Of a stretch of 21,483 nt of DNA, positions 1-10,776 are shown in pieces. This DNA is from Thermomucor indicae-seudaticae. Taxonomy: Eukaryota; Mucoromycota; Mucoromycetes; Mucorales; Lichtheimiaceae. The notes under the pieces were generated by a model. It was not told the DNA's origin, did not search any database, and worked only from the letters and a program-made list of their open reading frames with translations. The DNA is taken from the NCBI GenBank assembly GCA_000787465.1, contig JSYX01000567.1, positions 1 to 21,483 on the forward strand. Reading direction: 5' to 3'. The position numbers were made by a program, and so were the translations under genes. Positions within the stretch are counted from its first letter, which is position 1. Every line of letters begins with the position of its first letter.

Positions 1-1
1 T

Positions 2-1069
2 ACGAAGGTGTTAACAGCATCATTTGGTCACGGGGGCACAGAACACGAGATTCGGAAGTTCTCCGGCGCCGAATATTATGCCACAACAGGATCCCCACGA
101 AGAAATAAGGAACTGGATAAGGAGAAACATGAAGCCGGCATAAAAGACATCGAATCTCGCTTTCCCACCTGCAAGACCGCCAATAGGAATCAATACAGTG
201 AATACGTACAATACTTCTTCCTTCATCGACAACGACTATTCGACTTTTACGGCCAGAGAAGGCCAGAGCACATTTTTACAATTACCAAGGTCGTCAGCGA
301 GCAGTAGAAGAGATGACCAATGTTCTGATTAATGGAGGAAAGAAGTATGATAAAAGCCGGCGAAAGAAGACAAAGAGAAATAGGCAGAACAGAAAGCAGA
401 ATAGGGCTAGGAAGAAGGCCAAAAGGAAAAGGAGACAACCATGGTCGGGGTAAGTTCTAAAGACCTGTTTACATATTGTTTGAATGCTAACCCTGTTATT
501 AGCCGAGTTGAACAGCCGATCTCTGCATGTAGATCCAGTATATCCACCAGCAAAGCAGCTCACAGTTGGAAGCGATCAAAGCCGATGATTGACAACGAGG
601 GGAATATACCCTTGATCGCATTTGGAAACGCTATGTTCGACAAAACCGGTATGAAATTCAAGGGCCACAGATCTGGTCTTGTCAACAAGCTGTGGCCCAG
701 CCTGAAGAGGAGAGAGAGAGAGCAGGGGTTGTCGTTGTGGTGACCGTGAACGAATATCTTTCTTCACAAGTATGAACAAAAGCACTTTTAGCGCAAACTT
801 GTCCTCAAACTAGATTTTCTTGTATCTAGATCTGTAATTCATGCCAAAGGAGGACGCTTGAGAAATAGAGATCTTTAGACGGAGCATCTCACCATGGCAT
901 CTTGGTTTGCAAACACTGTGAGATACTATGGAGTAGAGATGTGAACGCGTCCAAGAATCTCTATCAGATTGCCGAAGCTGTTTGGACTGGAGAAGGTCGA
1001 CCAAATGTATTTCGACGCCCGAACCAGCCGGAAGAAAATATCACCACAGCGAACGTGGGTACCCTCTGA
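2..1069 (+). pseudogene. Fanzor (TnpB-like RNA-guided nuclease family) pseudogene, 5' truncated by window edge
   Basis: Relic of a eukaryotic TnpB-like (Fanzor) gene, a family of RNA-guided RuvC-type DNA nucleases carried by mobile elements. Open at base 2 just after where RuvC-I is expected (TKVLTASFGHGG, then KFSGAEYY). A lysine/arginine-rich stretch follows at about 340-440. Then come FGNAMF (about 620), VNEYLSSQ (746-769), a first zinc pair CNSC (833-844), a second pair CKHC, and the RuvC-III motif WSRDVNASKN (about 920-950), ending at TGA 1067-1069. Two introns look intact: 450-502 (GTAAGT..TTAG) and 770-829 (GTATGA..CTAG). Three lesions are visible: a frameshift near 275-282 in a T run, a second near 705-728 next to an AG microsatellite, and an in-frame TAG at 866-868. 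The family match is from recalled motifs; being a pseudogene follows directly from the lesions. Confidence 0.75.
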
Positions 1070-1104
1070 GGGTTTTGGATTGTTATGGGCCTGTTGCCTG
1101 TCAG

Positions 1105-1139
1105 CTAGAGAGGAGTTTTGTTTAAAAAACTCCCCTCTA
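1105..1139. repeat. Imperfect palindrome 3' of the Fanzor relic
   Basis: Left arm TAGAGAGGAGTTTT and right arm AAAACTCCCCTCTA can form a 14-bp stem with one mismatch around a short A/T loop. It starts about 36 bases after the Fanzor stop and lies upstream of the NDK start. It may be the right end of the element, part of the structured 3' region from which guide RNAs of this family come, or a hairpin in the NDK promoter. The structure is seen; its role is inferred. Confidence 0.5.
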
Positions 1140-1289
1140 ACTAACAGTCACCATACTTACGACATCGATGGCTCAGCCACTAGACGAATTTGGTACCCAG
1201 ATCGAACAAAAGAGCCAAGAGCAAGAAGAAGGTTCGGTACCTGGAAAAGTTTTTTACCTTTCTTTTTCAAAGAAATTCAGTTACTCGTC

Positions 1290-1863
1290 ATGGAGCGCAC
1301 TTACATTATGGTCAAGCCCGATGGTACGCGTATGCGTCTGTCATTCCTCGAGTCAGTTTTGCTTAATACAGCTTTTAGGTGTCCAACGTGGACTCGTTGG
1401 CGAAATCATCAAGCGCTTCGAGAACCGTGGCTACCAGCTTTTGGCTCTTGAATTGATGCACCCCACCCAGCAGACCCTTGAGGAACACGTAAGCCCCATT
1501 CCTTCTCGAGAATAAAAAGCATGAAACCAACTTGCTATCTTTATATAATAACAGTACAAGGACTTGGCCGGCAAGCCGTTCTTCCCTGGATTGATCCAAT
1601 ACATGCTTTCGGGTCCTGTCGTTGGTATGGTCTGGGCTGGCAAGGATGTCGTCAAAACTGGCCGCAAGATGCTTGGTGAAACCAACCCCTTGGCCAGCGC
1701 TCCCGGTACCATTCGTGGTGACTTTGCTCTTGATGTCGGTCGCAATATTTGCCACGGTTCCGACTCTGTCGAGTCTGCCGAACGTGAAATTGCCCTTTGG
1801 TTCCCTCGCGGTGTCACCGACTATGAACGCAGCTTGTCTCTCCACAGCCTGATCTATGAGTAA
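1290..1863 (+). CDS. YNK1: Nucleoside diphosphate kinase
   Basis: Transfers the terminal phosphate from ATP to nucleoside diphosphates through a phosphohistidine, balancing NTP pools; usually a cytosolic hexamer. Exons 1290-1323, 1379-1488 and 1555-1863 give 150 aa, the usual size. The introns (55 and 66 nt) start GTACGC and GTAAGC and end TTTTAG and AACAG. The start METYI-like segment ([12 protein letters not shown]) is the normal family N terminus. The signature NICHGSDS holds the catalytic His115. Also present are [22 protein letters not shown] and [10 protein letters not shown], and the chain ends LIYE. No targeting peptide is seen. It lies about 220 bases after the Fanzor relic and converges on the transporter gene at 2150. 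A long reverse-strand ORF over it is a codon-bias shadow. Confidence 0.97.
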
Positions 1864-1903
1864 AAGAAACGTCATCACATAATCTGCATGATATCCACCG
1901 ATC

Positions 1904-1909
1904 AATAAA
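1904..1909 (+). terminator. Poly(A) signal of the NDK gene
   Basis: An AATAAA hexamer 41 bases after the NDK stop codon, the right place for a polyadenylation signal. The two convergent genes are only 286 bases apart (1864-2149), so their 3' ends are close. No AATAAA is seen for the opposing transporter gene. Confidence 0.55.
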
Positions 1910-2149
1910 GCATTTGAGTTCCTGATACAATATGTGGGATACATGCCCACTTTTTTTTCTTGTTTTGAACGTAATCTGAACAACAAAGACAAATCAACGT
2001 ACAAACCTCGACAATCTATGGGATATCTCTACTACCAGGAGAGGGTTGCAGACGGTAATGTGGGAAGATTAACAGGGAGGATAAGTTATCAACAGGATGC
2101 AGGGTGACAATGATGAAATTGATGAATTGTAATGTATGAAGATGGGAAA

Positions 2150-3528
2150 TTATCGTTGAGTTTTTACACCAGTTAACTCGATATCGTTTGATTTCAATGG
2201 TGGTGCGCCAAGCAACGTGTCATTTGACGGTAATCTTTTACTCTTTGACTTTTCCACCATCTCCACATGTCTATTGATATCGAGTCATGAGCAATATTCG
2301 CAACGATCCCTGTTTTATGTCTATACCTACGTGTACCATGCCCCACCAGCCAAGGTCAGCAGGATACCCAGTGCATTCATCCATGTGATATGAAGTTTGA
2401 AAATGATGACGGCTAGAACGATCGAAAGAACCTGCTTCACATTGCCTTTATACAGTATAAGTTCAAGTTCCCATAATGCAAGTCTGTTACCGATTTCTTA
2501 CCTGCCACAGTCATGGTCAGTGCGCTGGTCTTCTTATTTGCTGTGAAACTCACGACGTTCAAGAAAAAGGCAATAACACCATTCATCAACAATGCAAAAA
2601 AGAGGCCCCACGTAAAGCTTGTACGATAAAACTCTTGTACTTCCGCCATTTCTCCTGTCATGTACGAATAGATCAAGGTCTGCACAAATGCAAGAGGCGA
2701 CATGCGAAGCAGCAAATCAAGTGGGTGCAGTTTCAGACGTCCCACCTGGACACGGTTCGTCACCACCGTCTTCAAGGCTGCCAAGACTGTACCAAGAACT
2801 GTCAAGAAGAACCCCATCGCCGTGTAATTGTAATCTCCAAAGGTGGCGAATGCAACACCTGCAACAACCTGTTCTCTCTCCACTAGATAAGTACTCCGTC
2901 TGACTACGCGCCTCTCACTTTGTTGCCATGGTACTTACCGGAAATAACGAAATATAGGTCATGCTGGAATACGATTTCTTGAGAAACATGACAGAGAGCA
3001 TGATCGTAAAGACAGGCGTCATGGCACGGACCACTTGATGAAACTAGATAATGATTAATGTTCGGTTCCTTGTTCTTTTTACTGCTTTTATAACGAGGTA
3101 AGATGTCTTACAGGTACGGTAACGAGGTTACTATAAAAAGTTTTCGCATTGAGACTCACACACACTCTCTCTTCATCCCTTAGTAACTGCGCTATAAAGA
3201 AAAAGACTTACAGTGACACGTTACTGATGGCGATGTTAATCGTGTACAGGACCGAAAAAAAGATCATTACGATATTCTCTCGTTCGCCCAGTTTGGCGGG
3301 TGTGAAAATGTCGCACCGCCAAAAGACATAGGAACCAATGGCACCGCACGCGGTATGGATAGCTGTCAGTGTCCATGGAAACGGGAATTGGAACAGCGAA
3401 AGAATGACCTTGTTGTATAGGGTCAAGGCGAGATTGAAGAAGAAGTAAAGAGCTAGCCAGACCATGGATGAGTCCAGCAGCGTTCCTCCTCCTCTTGAAG
3501 CAAAAACGGATGGTGCGTCGGATGCCAT
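2150..3528 (-). CDS. Triose-phosphate transporter family (DMT superfamily) membrane transporter
   Basis: Multi-pass transporter of the TPT/nucleotide-sugar transporter group, usually in Golgi, ER or other inner membranes; the substrate cannot be read from sequence. Exons in coding order: 3528-3212, 3130-3112 (19-nt microexon), 3043-2939, 2868-2502, 2445-2331, 2270-2150; 1044 nt, 347 aa. Family features in order: LALTLYNKVIL (about residues 35-45), FPFPWTLTAIHTACG, then SNVSL joined through the microexon to NLVTVP and FHQVVRAMTPVF (113-124), MNGVIAFFLNVVSF, NVKQVLSIVLAVIIF and GGAWY near the C terminus, with a short polar tail. About ten hydrophobic helices fit the family. The intron 2446-2501 ends in AAG. 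The last exon rests on frame and the WYxxVE motif; without that splice the protein would stop at 2327. Confidence 0.9.
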
Positions 3529-5444
3529 GCCGAACCGGAACGAAGAGAAATGTCAGGGCCTTGAAGCGAGAGATGATGTCAGAGAGAAGGGAATGGGTAG
3601 GTGTCCGATCGTTAACAAGAAAAAAATGTGTTAGTCGGAAAGGGGTTACTCTGGTGATGATTGGGCGGACCTGGGCGGGGTCAAATGTAGGATCGACCCT
3701 TTGCTTCTAATTTTTCCATCAAGACTATTTATCTACGCTTCTATTTTTTATTGTCACGGAACAATAATATGTACTAGTTCACAGGCTATTCTTTATTAGT
3801 GCAAGACTGGAGAAAAAGTTTTTCGGTGCTCCTTCCGGTTACAAGGAATCGCCCCGAAGCTTCTTGTCGATCTTCGAGATTTTTCGTAAAACTTGAAGCC
3901 AGACGGAATTTCCCTGCAATACTCCCGTTGTCTTTTGAAATCCAATACAGAAAATATGAGTGCATGCATGCAAAAGAGAGAGGGCAAATGAATTGGACCC
4001 TTTGTGCAGTAAAATAAAGAACCAAACGTTTGCCCTGCAGCAAAGGCGCGCCTTAACTGAGGGTTACTCGCCACGGTAACACAGAAGTCTGATAATGCGT
4101 TATATCAGGATAGTTCCAGCATGATTCTGTGGCGATAACATTTTCCGTGTTCATCCTCTACAGCTTTCCTGCATGCTACTGGAACTACAATCATGCAGTC
4201 AGGATATCAACAGTTCATTTCTTCCAGTAAAAGAAATCATGATTGAAGTGTGAATGGAGTGTACTTTATAGCAACAGTAATAGCTTTAAGCATAAGTCGA
4301 TGACTCCACAGTACGCCCTGTTTGTTCATAAGCACAAGTTCAAGGACTTAGCACTACAGTAGTGGCAAAGAATATGTAGCTTGCTGTACGTCTCGTTATT
4401 GAAATGAAGGCTAATGTAAAATAAGAGAATAGTCTATTCAAGAAGCTAAATGTAGAATATCTCTGAGCAGATCTATGTTAGATGAACTGCCCGAAGTACA
4501 GGAGCAGATTTGGGGCTCATTCAGAGTCTTGACTATCTGTGGTTACTTGCGATATCCCCAGGAGTGCCAACTGTTAGTGCTTCCGTTGTCGTAAACCAAT
4601 TTGTTGGGCTTGTCTTCCAGGGATGGATTCGCTTTTTCGATGAAGTCATGGCATTGCAGTTTCCTCTACGCATTTCGAAGCACTCTAATTAAAGTCAACA
4701 AAATCATATCAATAATTAGCTTAGTAGGTAACAAGTTCAAAAACAAACAGCATGCGGCAAATAACCTTTTTGTACCTGTAAATTACTGACATGTAGACGA
4801 CGATCGAGAACAGAACATGTTCCAGGTTCAATAAAGACAGGGATATTTGTCTGCAAGTCTATCCGACGGTATCTCCTCACGGTATGTCAACCAGCAAAGA
4901 CGTTCGGTAAGCAGCATATGATCTCGACGAACAAAGCATCCGGCAATACCGAGCCTCTAGTTGCACCTCTTTTTCTACCAAGGTAGATGGATTACGGATA
5001 CCCGTTTAAATCCCGTACAGTCATAACGTTACAGAAAGACAAGAGCACCAAACGCTTGTGCTGTTGGCAACGCCTTTAACAAGACCTTTGAAGCATCGAG
5101 CTCAGATTCCGGCAAGACTTCTTGATATGAGCTTTCGCTATCTTGACCGGGTCCAATAACAGAGAGTGTAGAACCCTACATCGTCCGGTCCGGAAAAGCC
5201 GTTGCAGACAAATATATGTGTATTTTCAGTTATGCGCCGTAGACATGAATTCATATTAACTTTTGCTACGAATACAAAATGCTAAAAGTCATGGATAAAC
5301 CGTTCGAAGGGACGCAACTTTCGCATAAAAGGTCCGGCTGAAAATTGATTGGGTCACTTTGAGAAGCTCGCCAGAGTAGGCATAACCAGATCTCTAGTTC
5401 ATTTGAAAGAATCTAGTCCGGAACCGACCACGGAACGTCTTTAA
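3529..5444. other. Long intergenic region between divergent genes, no convincing gene
   Basis: About 1.9 kb between the divergent transporter and RalGAP beta starts, so it must hold both promoters. ORFs here are short and lack family features. Some short reverse-strand stretches look faintly coding, for example around 5160-5037, 4960-4780 and 4670-4540 (the last contains KLVYDNGS and WHSWGY), but they sit in different frames with stops between them and no assembled product. They may be remnants of a dead gene. No tRNA or clear transposon ends were seen. Confidence 0.5.
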
Positions 5445-8400
5445 ATGTTCTTAGACTGGATAGGGCAGCTCCAGCTGCTGCAGCATGATCCACGTAAGAA
5501 GGCCATAAGCAAAAGTTCCTTCGTCTTTTAGTCTTGCGAATGTTAAGTAAAGGGGTCATCATGTGGCATTAGAAACCAACATCTTGGGTCCGCTTCCGTT
5601 GTCCATCAGACGAGCTCTTATATCGGAAATCACCAACTATCTGCAACCGGGACCTGGAAAGATACCACCTGATCCAACCATCTTCTCGTCACCTGCCCAT
5701 GTCAAGTGGTACATGGAAGTGCTAGGGCAAGGTTTCAGCCTGCCGCTCGAAGACATGGAAATAACGAGTAATGACGTGAGCATATATGCACAGTGGTTGC
5801 TTGAGGCACCCATGCGACCCGCCGCTGTCGTCAACGGTGGTCTTGAGCAAGAATTCTACCAAATTATATTTCATCAGCTATCGCTTTTATTTCAACCGCG
5901 TGTCGCTCCTGGACACTCACCTTCTGCCACCGCACCTACTTTTCGCCATCCTACTACAAGCAATAATAATCCTTCGATGGGAGCAAACCCAACGCCCGCT
6001 GGTCGGCCAAGCAGCTTTAATCTTGGTATGCTACCTGTTAATCCACACACTAATATGGTTCCACTACCACCTACCTCAGCAGCACTGTCGTCATCTCACC
6101 ATGTCTCAGCAACGGCTGCAGCTGCCTCCAACGCAGCGGCAACTAACATCAAAGAGACCTTATCCCAACTGATTCATCGCCACATTGAGCTATGCAAAAA
6201 GACACTTACCATACTTGCAATGGCCGGTCGGAGACTTGATTTATCTCTCGATACATGGAGAGTGCTGCTTAAAGTAATGTTGGGCATTTCGGACTACCTG
6301 TTGAAGGAGCCTATGGGAGACGCCGCTATGCCTGGCATTCCCAATATGAGTGACGAGCTGTGTGAGCATCTTTTGCGGGTAAGTCATGTGTATGACACGC
6401 GGATTCGCGTGGAAAGTTTAGTAAATGCTGTCTCTATTGATTTCTTAGGTGCTTTTTGAGCTTTGGCTGCGATCGGGCATCAGAGATGTAGAAATGTGGA
6501 ATATTCTAAAGGTATCTAACAAAGTTGTATGTCCCATCTTCTGGGCTCTGCTTAAAGTATGTCGATTTTTAAAGGAATGTTTCATGCGGTGGACACATCG
6601 ACCCAAGGCCATCCAACAGTGGAGCGCTACTTCACTCTCACTAACAAACCGAATTCTAAATTTGATGTATGGATCGGATGAAGGGTCAGACTCTGTGCAT
6701 TTGACAGCAAACGGAATTAATGTGAAACTCGACCTTCCGTCCGACTTCGTTTACTACGCATGGCACCGCATTCTATATCTTTGTCCGCATCCGTTGCAGC
6801 TACCATCGCACAACTTCACCTTGGCTATTCTTGGTTACGGTCCTATTGTGGAGGCGCTGTTGTCTGTGAGGGACAACCGACCTTCTGCCGTCGAACTTGC
6901 AGCGCTTCCCGACGGTAACACGATACTCCACATGTTTGGCGCTTACTTGTTCGATGCTTGTTCGACTGCGCCTGAAGCTGATGCAGAATTGCAAAGGGGC
7001 TGTGCTGAGGCTTTCAGTATCCTTTGCAAAATCTTTTGCCGGCCCCAACGGCCGAGACCCTTTCTCAGAACCTACATTGAGCGGTTTTATGCAGCTCTAA
7101 CGGTTGGGCTCAAGTCGGATGCATGTCTTCCGACTATCTTATTGAATTGCACGGAACTCTTTGCAACTGATCTAGAGGGCGTGAGGATGCTGGTACCGGA
7201 TTTTGTCTCTGCTATCAAGCTAGTCTTGCCAAAGTTACAAATCGATTGCAAGGATTTTGTGGCTGTCGAAGATCTGAGACTCGCTGCCATCAAGGTTCTT
7301 AGTACCATCATGTGCTTGCCCAATCATTTCGACAAAGTGGAGCTCAAGCCGGGATGGGATTGGGATATGCAATGCGTTTCAGATAATGCCGCTTTCATGG
7401 GCGAGCAGGAGCAAATAGTAACACAGCTAGTAAGAAAAGCGGAACGCACCTTTCAAAGCAAGACATGGCTCATTTATTGACGTAGATCCGTGTTCTATAC
7501 GTTGATCAAGCTCAAGAAAACATGGAACGGCCATTTACATGCGTTTGTATTTTAAAAGTCAAAGGAGAGTTATACCAGACCAGTGTTATAACGTTTGCAC
7601 CCTTCTTTGATAGCTCAAATTCTACATATTGGAGCTCTTGCTCATGTCTCTTCGAACAGAAACCTCATCCTATAACATGCGGTATCTCCTACATTTGATC
7701 AATGTATATGTGACGGAGGACGTTCCGTTTTGTCCAGGGCTCGTAGGCACCGTCGTGAAACTGATCCAAGAGAAGGTATTGCCTAAAGTGGAGTTGATGT
7801 GATACACTGTGTTATGCTGACCGCGAATATCAAGATCTTGACAATGCAAATGCCTTCTGACGTGACATTGGTTGCGTTCGACGTGCTAATGGATTTTGTC
7901 GACTTGTATGATTATGTCAAGAGAGACAGCAAGGTTAGAAAACCGACATCGGCTTCTTCGAGGATGCTGGCGGCTCACGGAAATTTCTTTGAAAAGAACG
8001 TTGCGCGTGAATTGGTACTAGCTCTGTGTCGCTATGTCGACACGTTAATTGCTGGTGGTAAATTGGTAACGTCAAGAAAGGAGTAACAACGAATAGATTT
8101 ACGGAGTTGACTTAACACTTGTTCAACAAGGCCCAAACATATCCGCTTATCGTACAAGCCTATGATTGTATGATGAAATGGATTTTAGCAAGCCAATGGA
8201 TCATCGACGACAGAGACTGTTACAAGGCCGTCATATCTACTTTAAGTAAAGGAATCACCATATTTGAAAGGGAAACAGATTCGGCTGGACCGACTGAAGC
8301 CCAACCTGAGAAGAAGAAACGACGAGATACGACCTTCCCGCCAACAAAGCAATTGTTCCAACTACCACCTCGTGCAAACAGTAAATCCTCTGCAACCGCC

Positions 8401-10372
8401 GCTAACACGTCTCAACCGGGTAGTCGAACCAGTTCTACAGTGCATAAAAAGGAAGAAGTGGCGGTTCGAATGGCAGCTGAATACTGCATGTCCCAGTTCA
8501 TTAACCAGCTAGGCAAGTTTCCGTCCTGGAACAATCGGATTCTGGCAAACGGTGACGGCGGCACGAGACTCAACGATATCAGCTATCTTAAGACCCGTCG
8601 ATCGAAACCTTCGAATAATGAAGCCACCACACAAAACGAAGACGAGATACCCGAATCATACGATACCGTCCGCTACTTCTTGATTGATAAACGGACAGTG
8701 ATTGCGCTCTTTGACGTCGAAAGTAACGAGGCAAAAAATGTCCCAGCGGTGATCGCTGTCATACGCGATACAACAGGAAAATACGTATGGTCTATAGAAG
8801 CACGGTACAAAGATCCTCGCCGACCATCTTCTGTGGCGTTGACACCCGACACCGAAACGCGGCCGGCTACGGAAACTGAGCAGTCAGCAGCAGACGATTG
8901 TAAAGACGGAACAATACGCGAAATATCACAGCAGGATATTCCTACTGTGGAAGCCGTGAACGAAAAGGACGCAATACCAAAGATTGATTGTTTATTTGAA
9001 GAAGGCTCGGATGACTGGAAAGTGTGGAAATTTGTCAAGACGCTGGCAGAGAAAGAGCAAGACGCGGAGGCGAAAGCTCTGAAGTACGTGCGTTCAAAGC
9101 CTCTCAACCGATACCAGGCTTCACCTGCAGATGCCAATATAAACAAGGACAGGTATGTATAATTAAGCGGCAGAGCTATCAAACTCTACACCCATTAACA
9201 CAAATGTTCAAGTGCCCGAGGTTTCCGTCTCTTGTTATCGGAACTCGGGCTTTTGCTTCCCAAAAACATGACAAGAATCACGCCAATGCGTGTGACGAAA
9301 ACCTTGATTACAGAAATGGAGACGTTGGATATGCGAAACGAGTGAGTGCTGATCACAGATAAAGAGTAAAATAAGTCCAGTAACTGGTACCAACATTTTT
9401 TCCTTTAGGCGAGACTGTATATCAATCACAGCTTATTATGCGTTATCAGGAGATACATCATGGGAAGAATTGGTCGAATATCCTCCACCCTTGAGTGAAC
9501 AGTTTCTTCAATTGCTCAATTGTTTGGGTTGGCCAGTAAGTCAGGGCGCGTATCGGAAAGAGTTACTCGACTTTACTAAAAAGGCTCTCTCTCATAACAG
9601 GTCGATATGGAAAAGCATGAAGGTTTCCGGGGCAAGTTGCATCCAGCCATATGCAAAACTGCGCCCTACTATACCGACCGTACAACAGAGTTTTTGGTGA
9701 ACGTACCGTACCTCTTACATATGCCACCGGAAGATGACACTGTCTGGGATACCTTTAGATCAATATCGAGCATTCACCAAACTGTAACGTCCGATGACCA
9801 CGTCTGCGTGGTTTGGATTGAAGATCTTGTGGGTTACCAGAGCTTGGCGCAGCGGATAAAGGCGTCTAGTTTGCCGAACGCCAATGTCATGGTGTATATC
9901 TTCATTAACCCACTCAAGAACAGTGCGGACGGTCTATATTGGATCCGTATATACATTCCTCCTATCGGCAACTCGGCTGCTTCCATCATGGCAAGCCAAA
10001 GACTGAATGAGAATGCTCTGGTAATTCTGACAGATATCGGATTACAAAACGCCAAGGCTTTTCTTTAACTGGGGTACTCCTGATAGATCTTCGGTCCTTT
10101 GGTCGATGGTATTGTGGTGAGTCGCCATGCACTAGGTTCCATGCTCCGGAACACAGCCATCTCGGCGCACCAAGCGTGCCGTGTGGTGACAGACACGTAC
10201 ACCCGACCCTATGTGATGCGGAAACAGTTTATCGAGGAAATTGCCCACAGACATCGCACGAAGTTGCCGTTGTCGGAGTAAGTTGTCGAACACGCTGGTA
10301 GGCAAAATGGAGTAGATTGCTGATATCTCTCTTAGATTTTATTCTGAGATGTTCATGGGAAAGGACACGTAA
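5445..10372 (+). CDS. RALGAPB: Ral GTPase-activating protein beta subunit homologue
   Basis: Beta subunit of the heterodimeric RalGAP complex, a TSC-like GTPase-activating complex; in animals the alpha subunit is catalytic and beta is required for its activity. Exons: 5445-5493, 5573-6378, 6449-6511, 6575-7429, 7614-7775, 7835-8065, 8131-9152, 9213-9341, 9409-9535, 9601-10020, 10087-10277, 10336-10372; 4092 nt, 1363 aa. The start MFLDWIGQLQLLQHD matches the animal N terminus in spacing. The helical N-terminal part includes VKWYMEVL, LFELWL, FGAYLFDAC and AFSILCKIFC. A disordered acidic part covers about 760-1000. The C-terminal RapGAP-like domain (about 1105-1355) has LLNCLGWPVD, VCVVWIED, LVDGIVVSRHALG and ends EFYSEMF. 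The catalytic Asn position reads SDD (D1213), so it is probably a pseudo-GAP. The splice at 7430-7613 is the least certain. Confidence 0.88.
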
Positions 10373-10564
10373 ACAAAAGAAAAAAGTCTTCTCTATTTGT
10401 ATTCCACGTATAATATAGACATTTGCGGTAAAATTAATGCAACAGAAGATGATAGTGGTTTATTTGGTGCAGAGAATGCGTGCGTTTCTACATTTAATTG
10501 GTGCATGGAACCACTTTAGACGACGGGTGTGGAGTTGGCTTGACGTTCTTGCTTTATGGTGAGC

Positions 10565-10594
10565 TGACTTGACCCGACCTGACCCGACCCGACC
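10565..10594. repeat. Tandem pentamer repeat (TGACC/CGACC)
   Basis: Six tandem pentamers alternating TGACC and CGACC (the first is TGACT), followed at once by a TACTACT triplet run at 10597-10609. Low-complexity DNA in the 3' region of the RalGAP beta gene. Confidence 0.85.
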
Positions 10595-10708
10595 GTTACT
10601 ACTACTACTGGGACTGGAGTGGTTCTCCAAAGACGCGTTTCCTTTTTGGAGTTATTGACCAACGTTGGTATGTACATATGAATAACTCGTTACTTACTTG
10701 TCCCGTCC

Positions 10709-10737
10709 ACCCTCCCGCCAGCGGAGCCGGGGAGGGT
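10709..10737. repeat. GC-rich hairpin
   Basis: Arms ACCCTCCC (10709-10716) and GGGAGGGT (10730-10737) are perfectly complementary around a 13-base loop. It lies between two convergent genes, where it might act at transcript ends, but no function can be shown. Confidence 0.5.
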
Positions 10738-10759
10738 AATTGTGAGAGACGACAAATGA

Positions 10760-10776
10760 GCGCGCGCGCGCGCGCG
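10760..10776. repeat. Alternating CG dinucleotide tract
   Basis: Seventeen bases of strictly alternating G and C, a classic Z-DNA-prone sequence and an unusual run for DNA of middling GC content. Probably a neutral microsatellite. Confidence 0.85.

Noticed and set aside
969..1451. 160-codon plus-strand ORF spanning the Fanzor end and the NDK start
   Set aside because: It runs through the palindrome, the NDK promoter and the first NDK intron in other frames and resembles nothing.
1375..2004. 209-codon ORF on the minus strand over the NDK gene
   Set aside because: It is exactly antisense to NDK exons and crosses an NDK intron; the product has no family features. It is a codon-bias shadow.
3960..3972. 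GCATGCATGC self-complementary string
   Set aside because: Too short and isolated to support a regulatory or repeat call.
4510..4692. 60-codon ORF in the intergenic gap
   Set aside because: Short, with no family similarity and no splice partners.
5270..5330. GTTCGAAGG string resembling a tRNA T-arm
   Set aside because: No acceptor, D-arm or anticodon stem could be formed around it. No tRNA was found elsewhere either.
8673..9182. 169-codon minus-strand ORF inside the RalGAP beta gene
   Set aside because: It is the antisense shadow of the disordered middle exon, with no recognisable domain.
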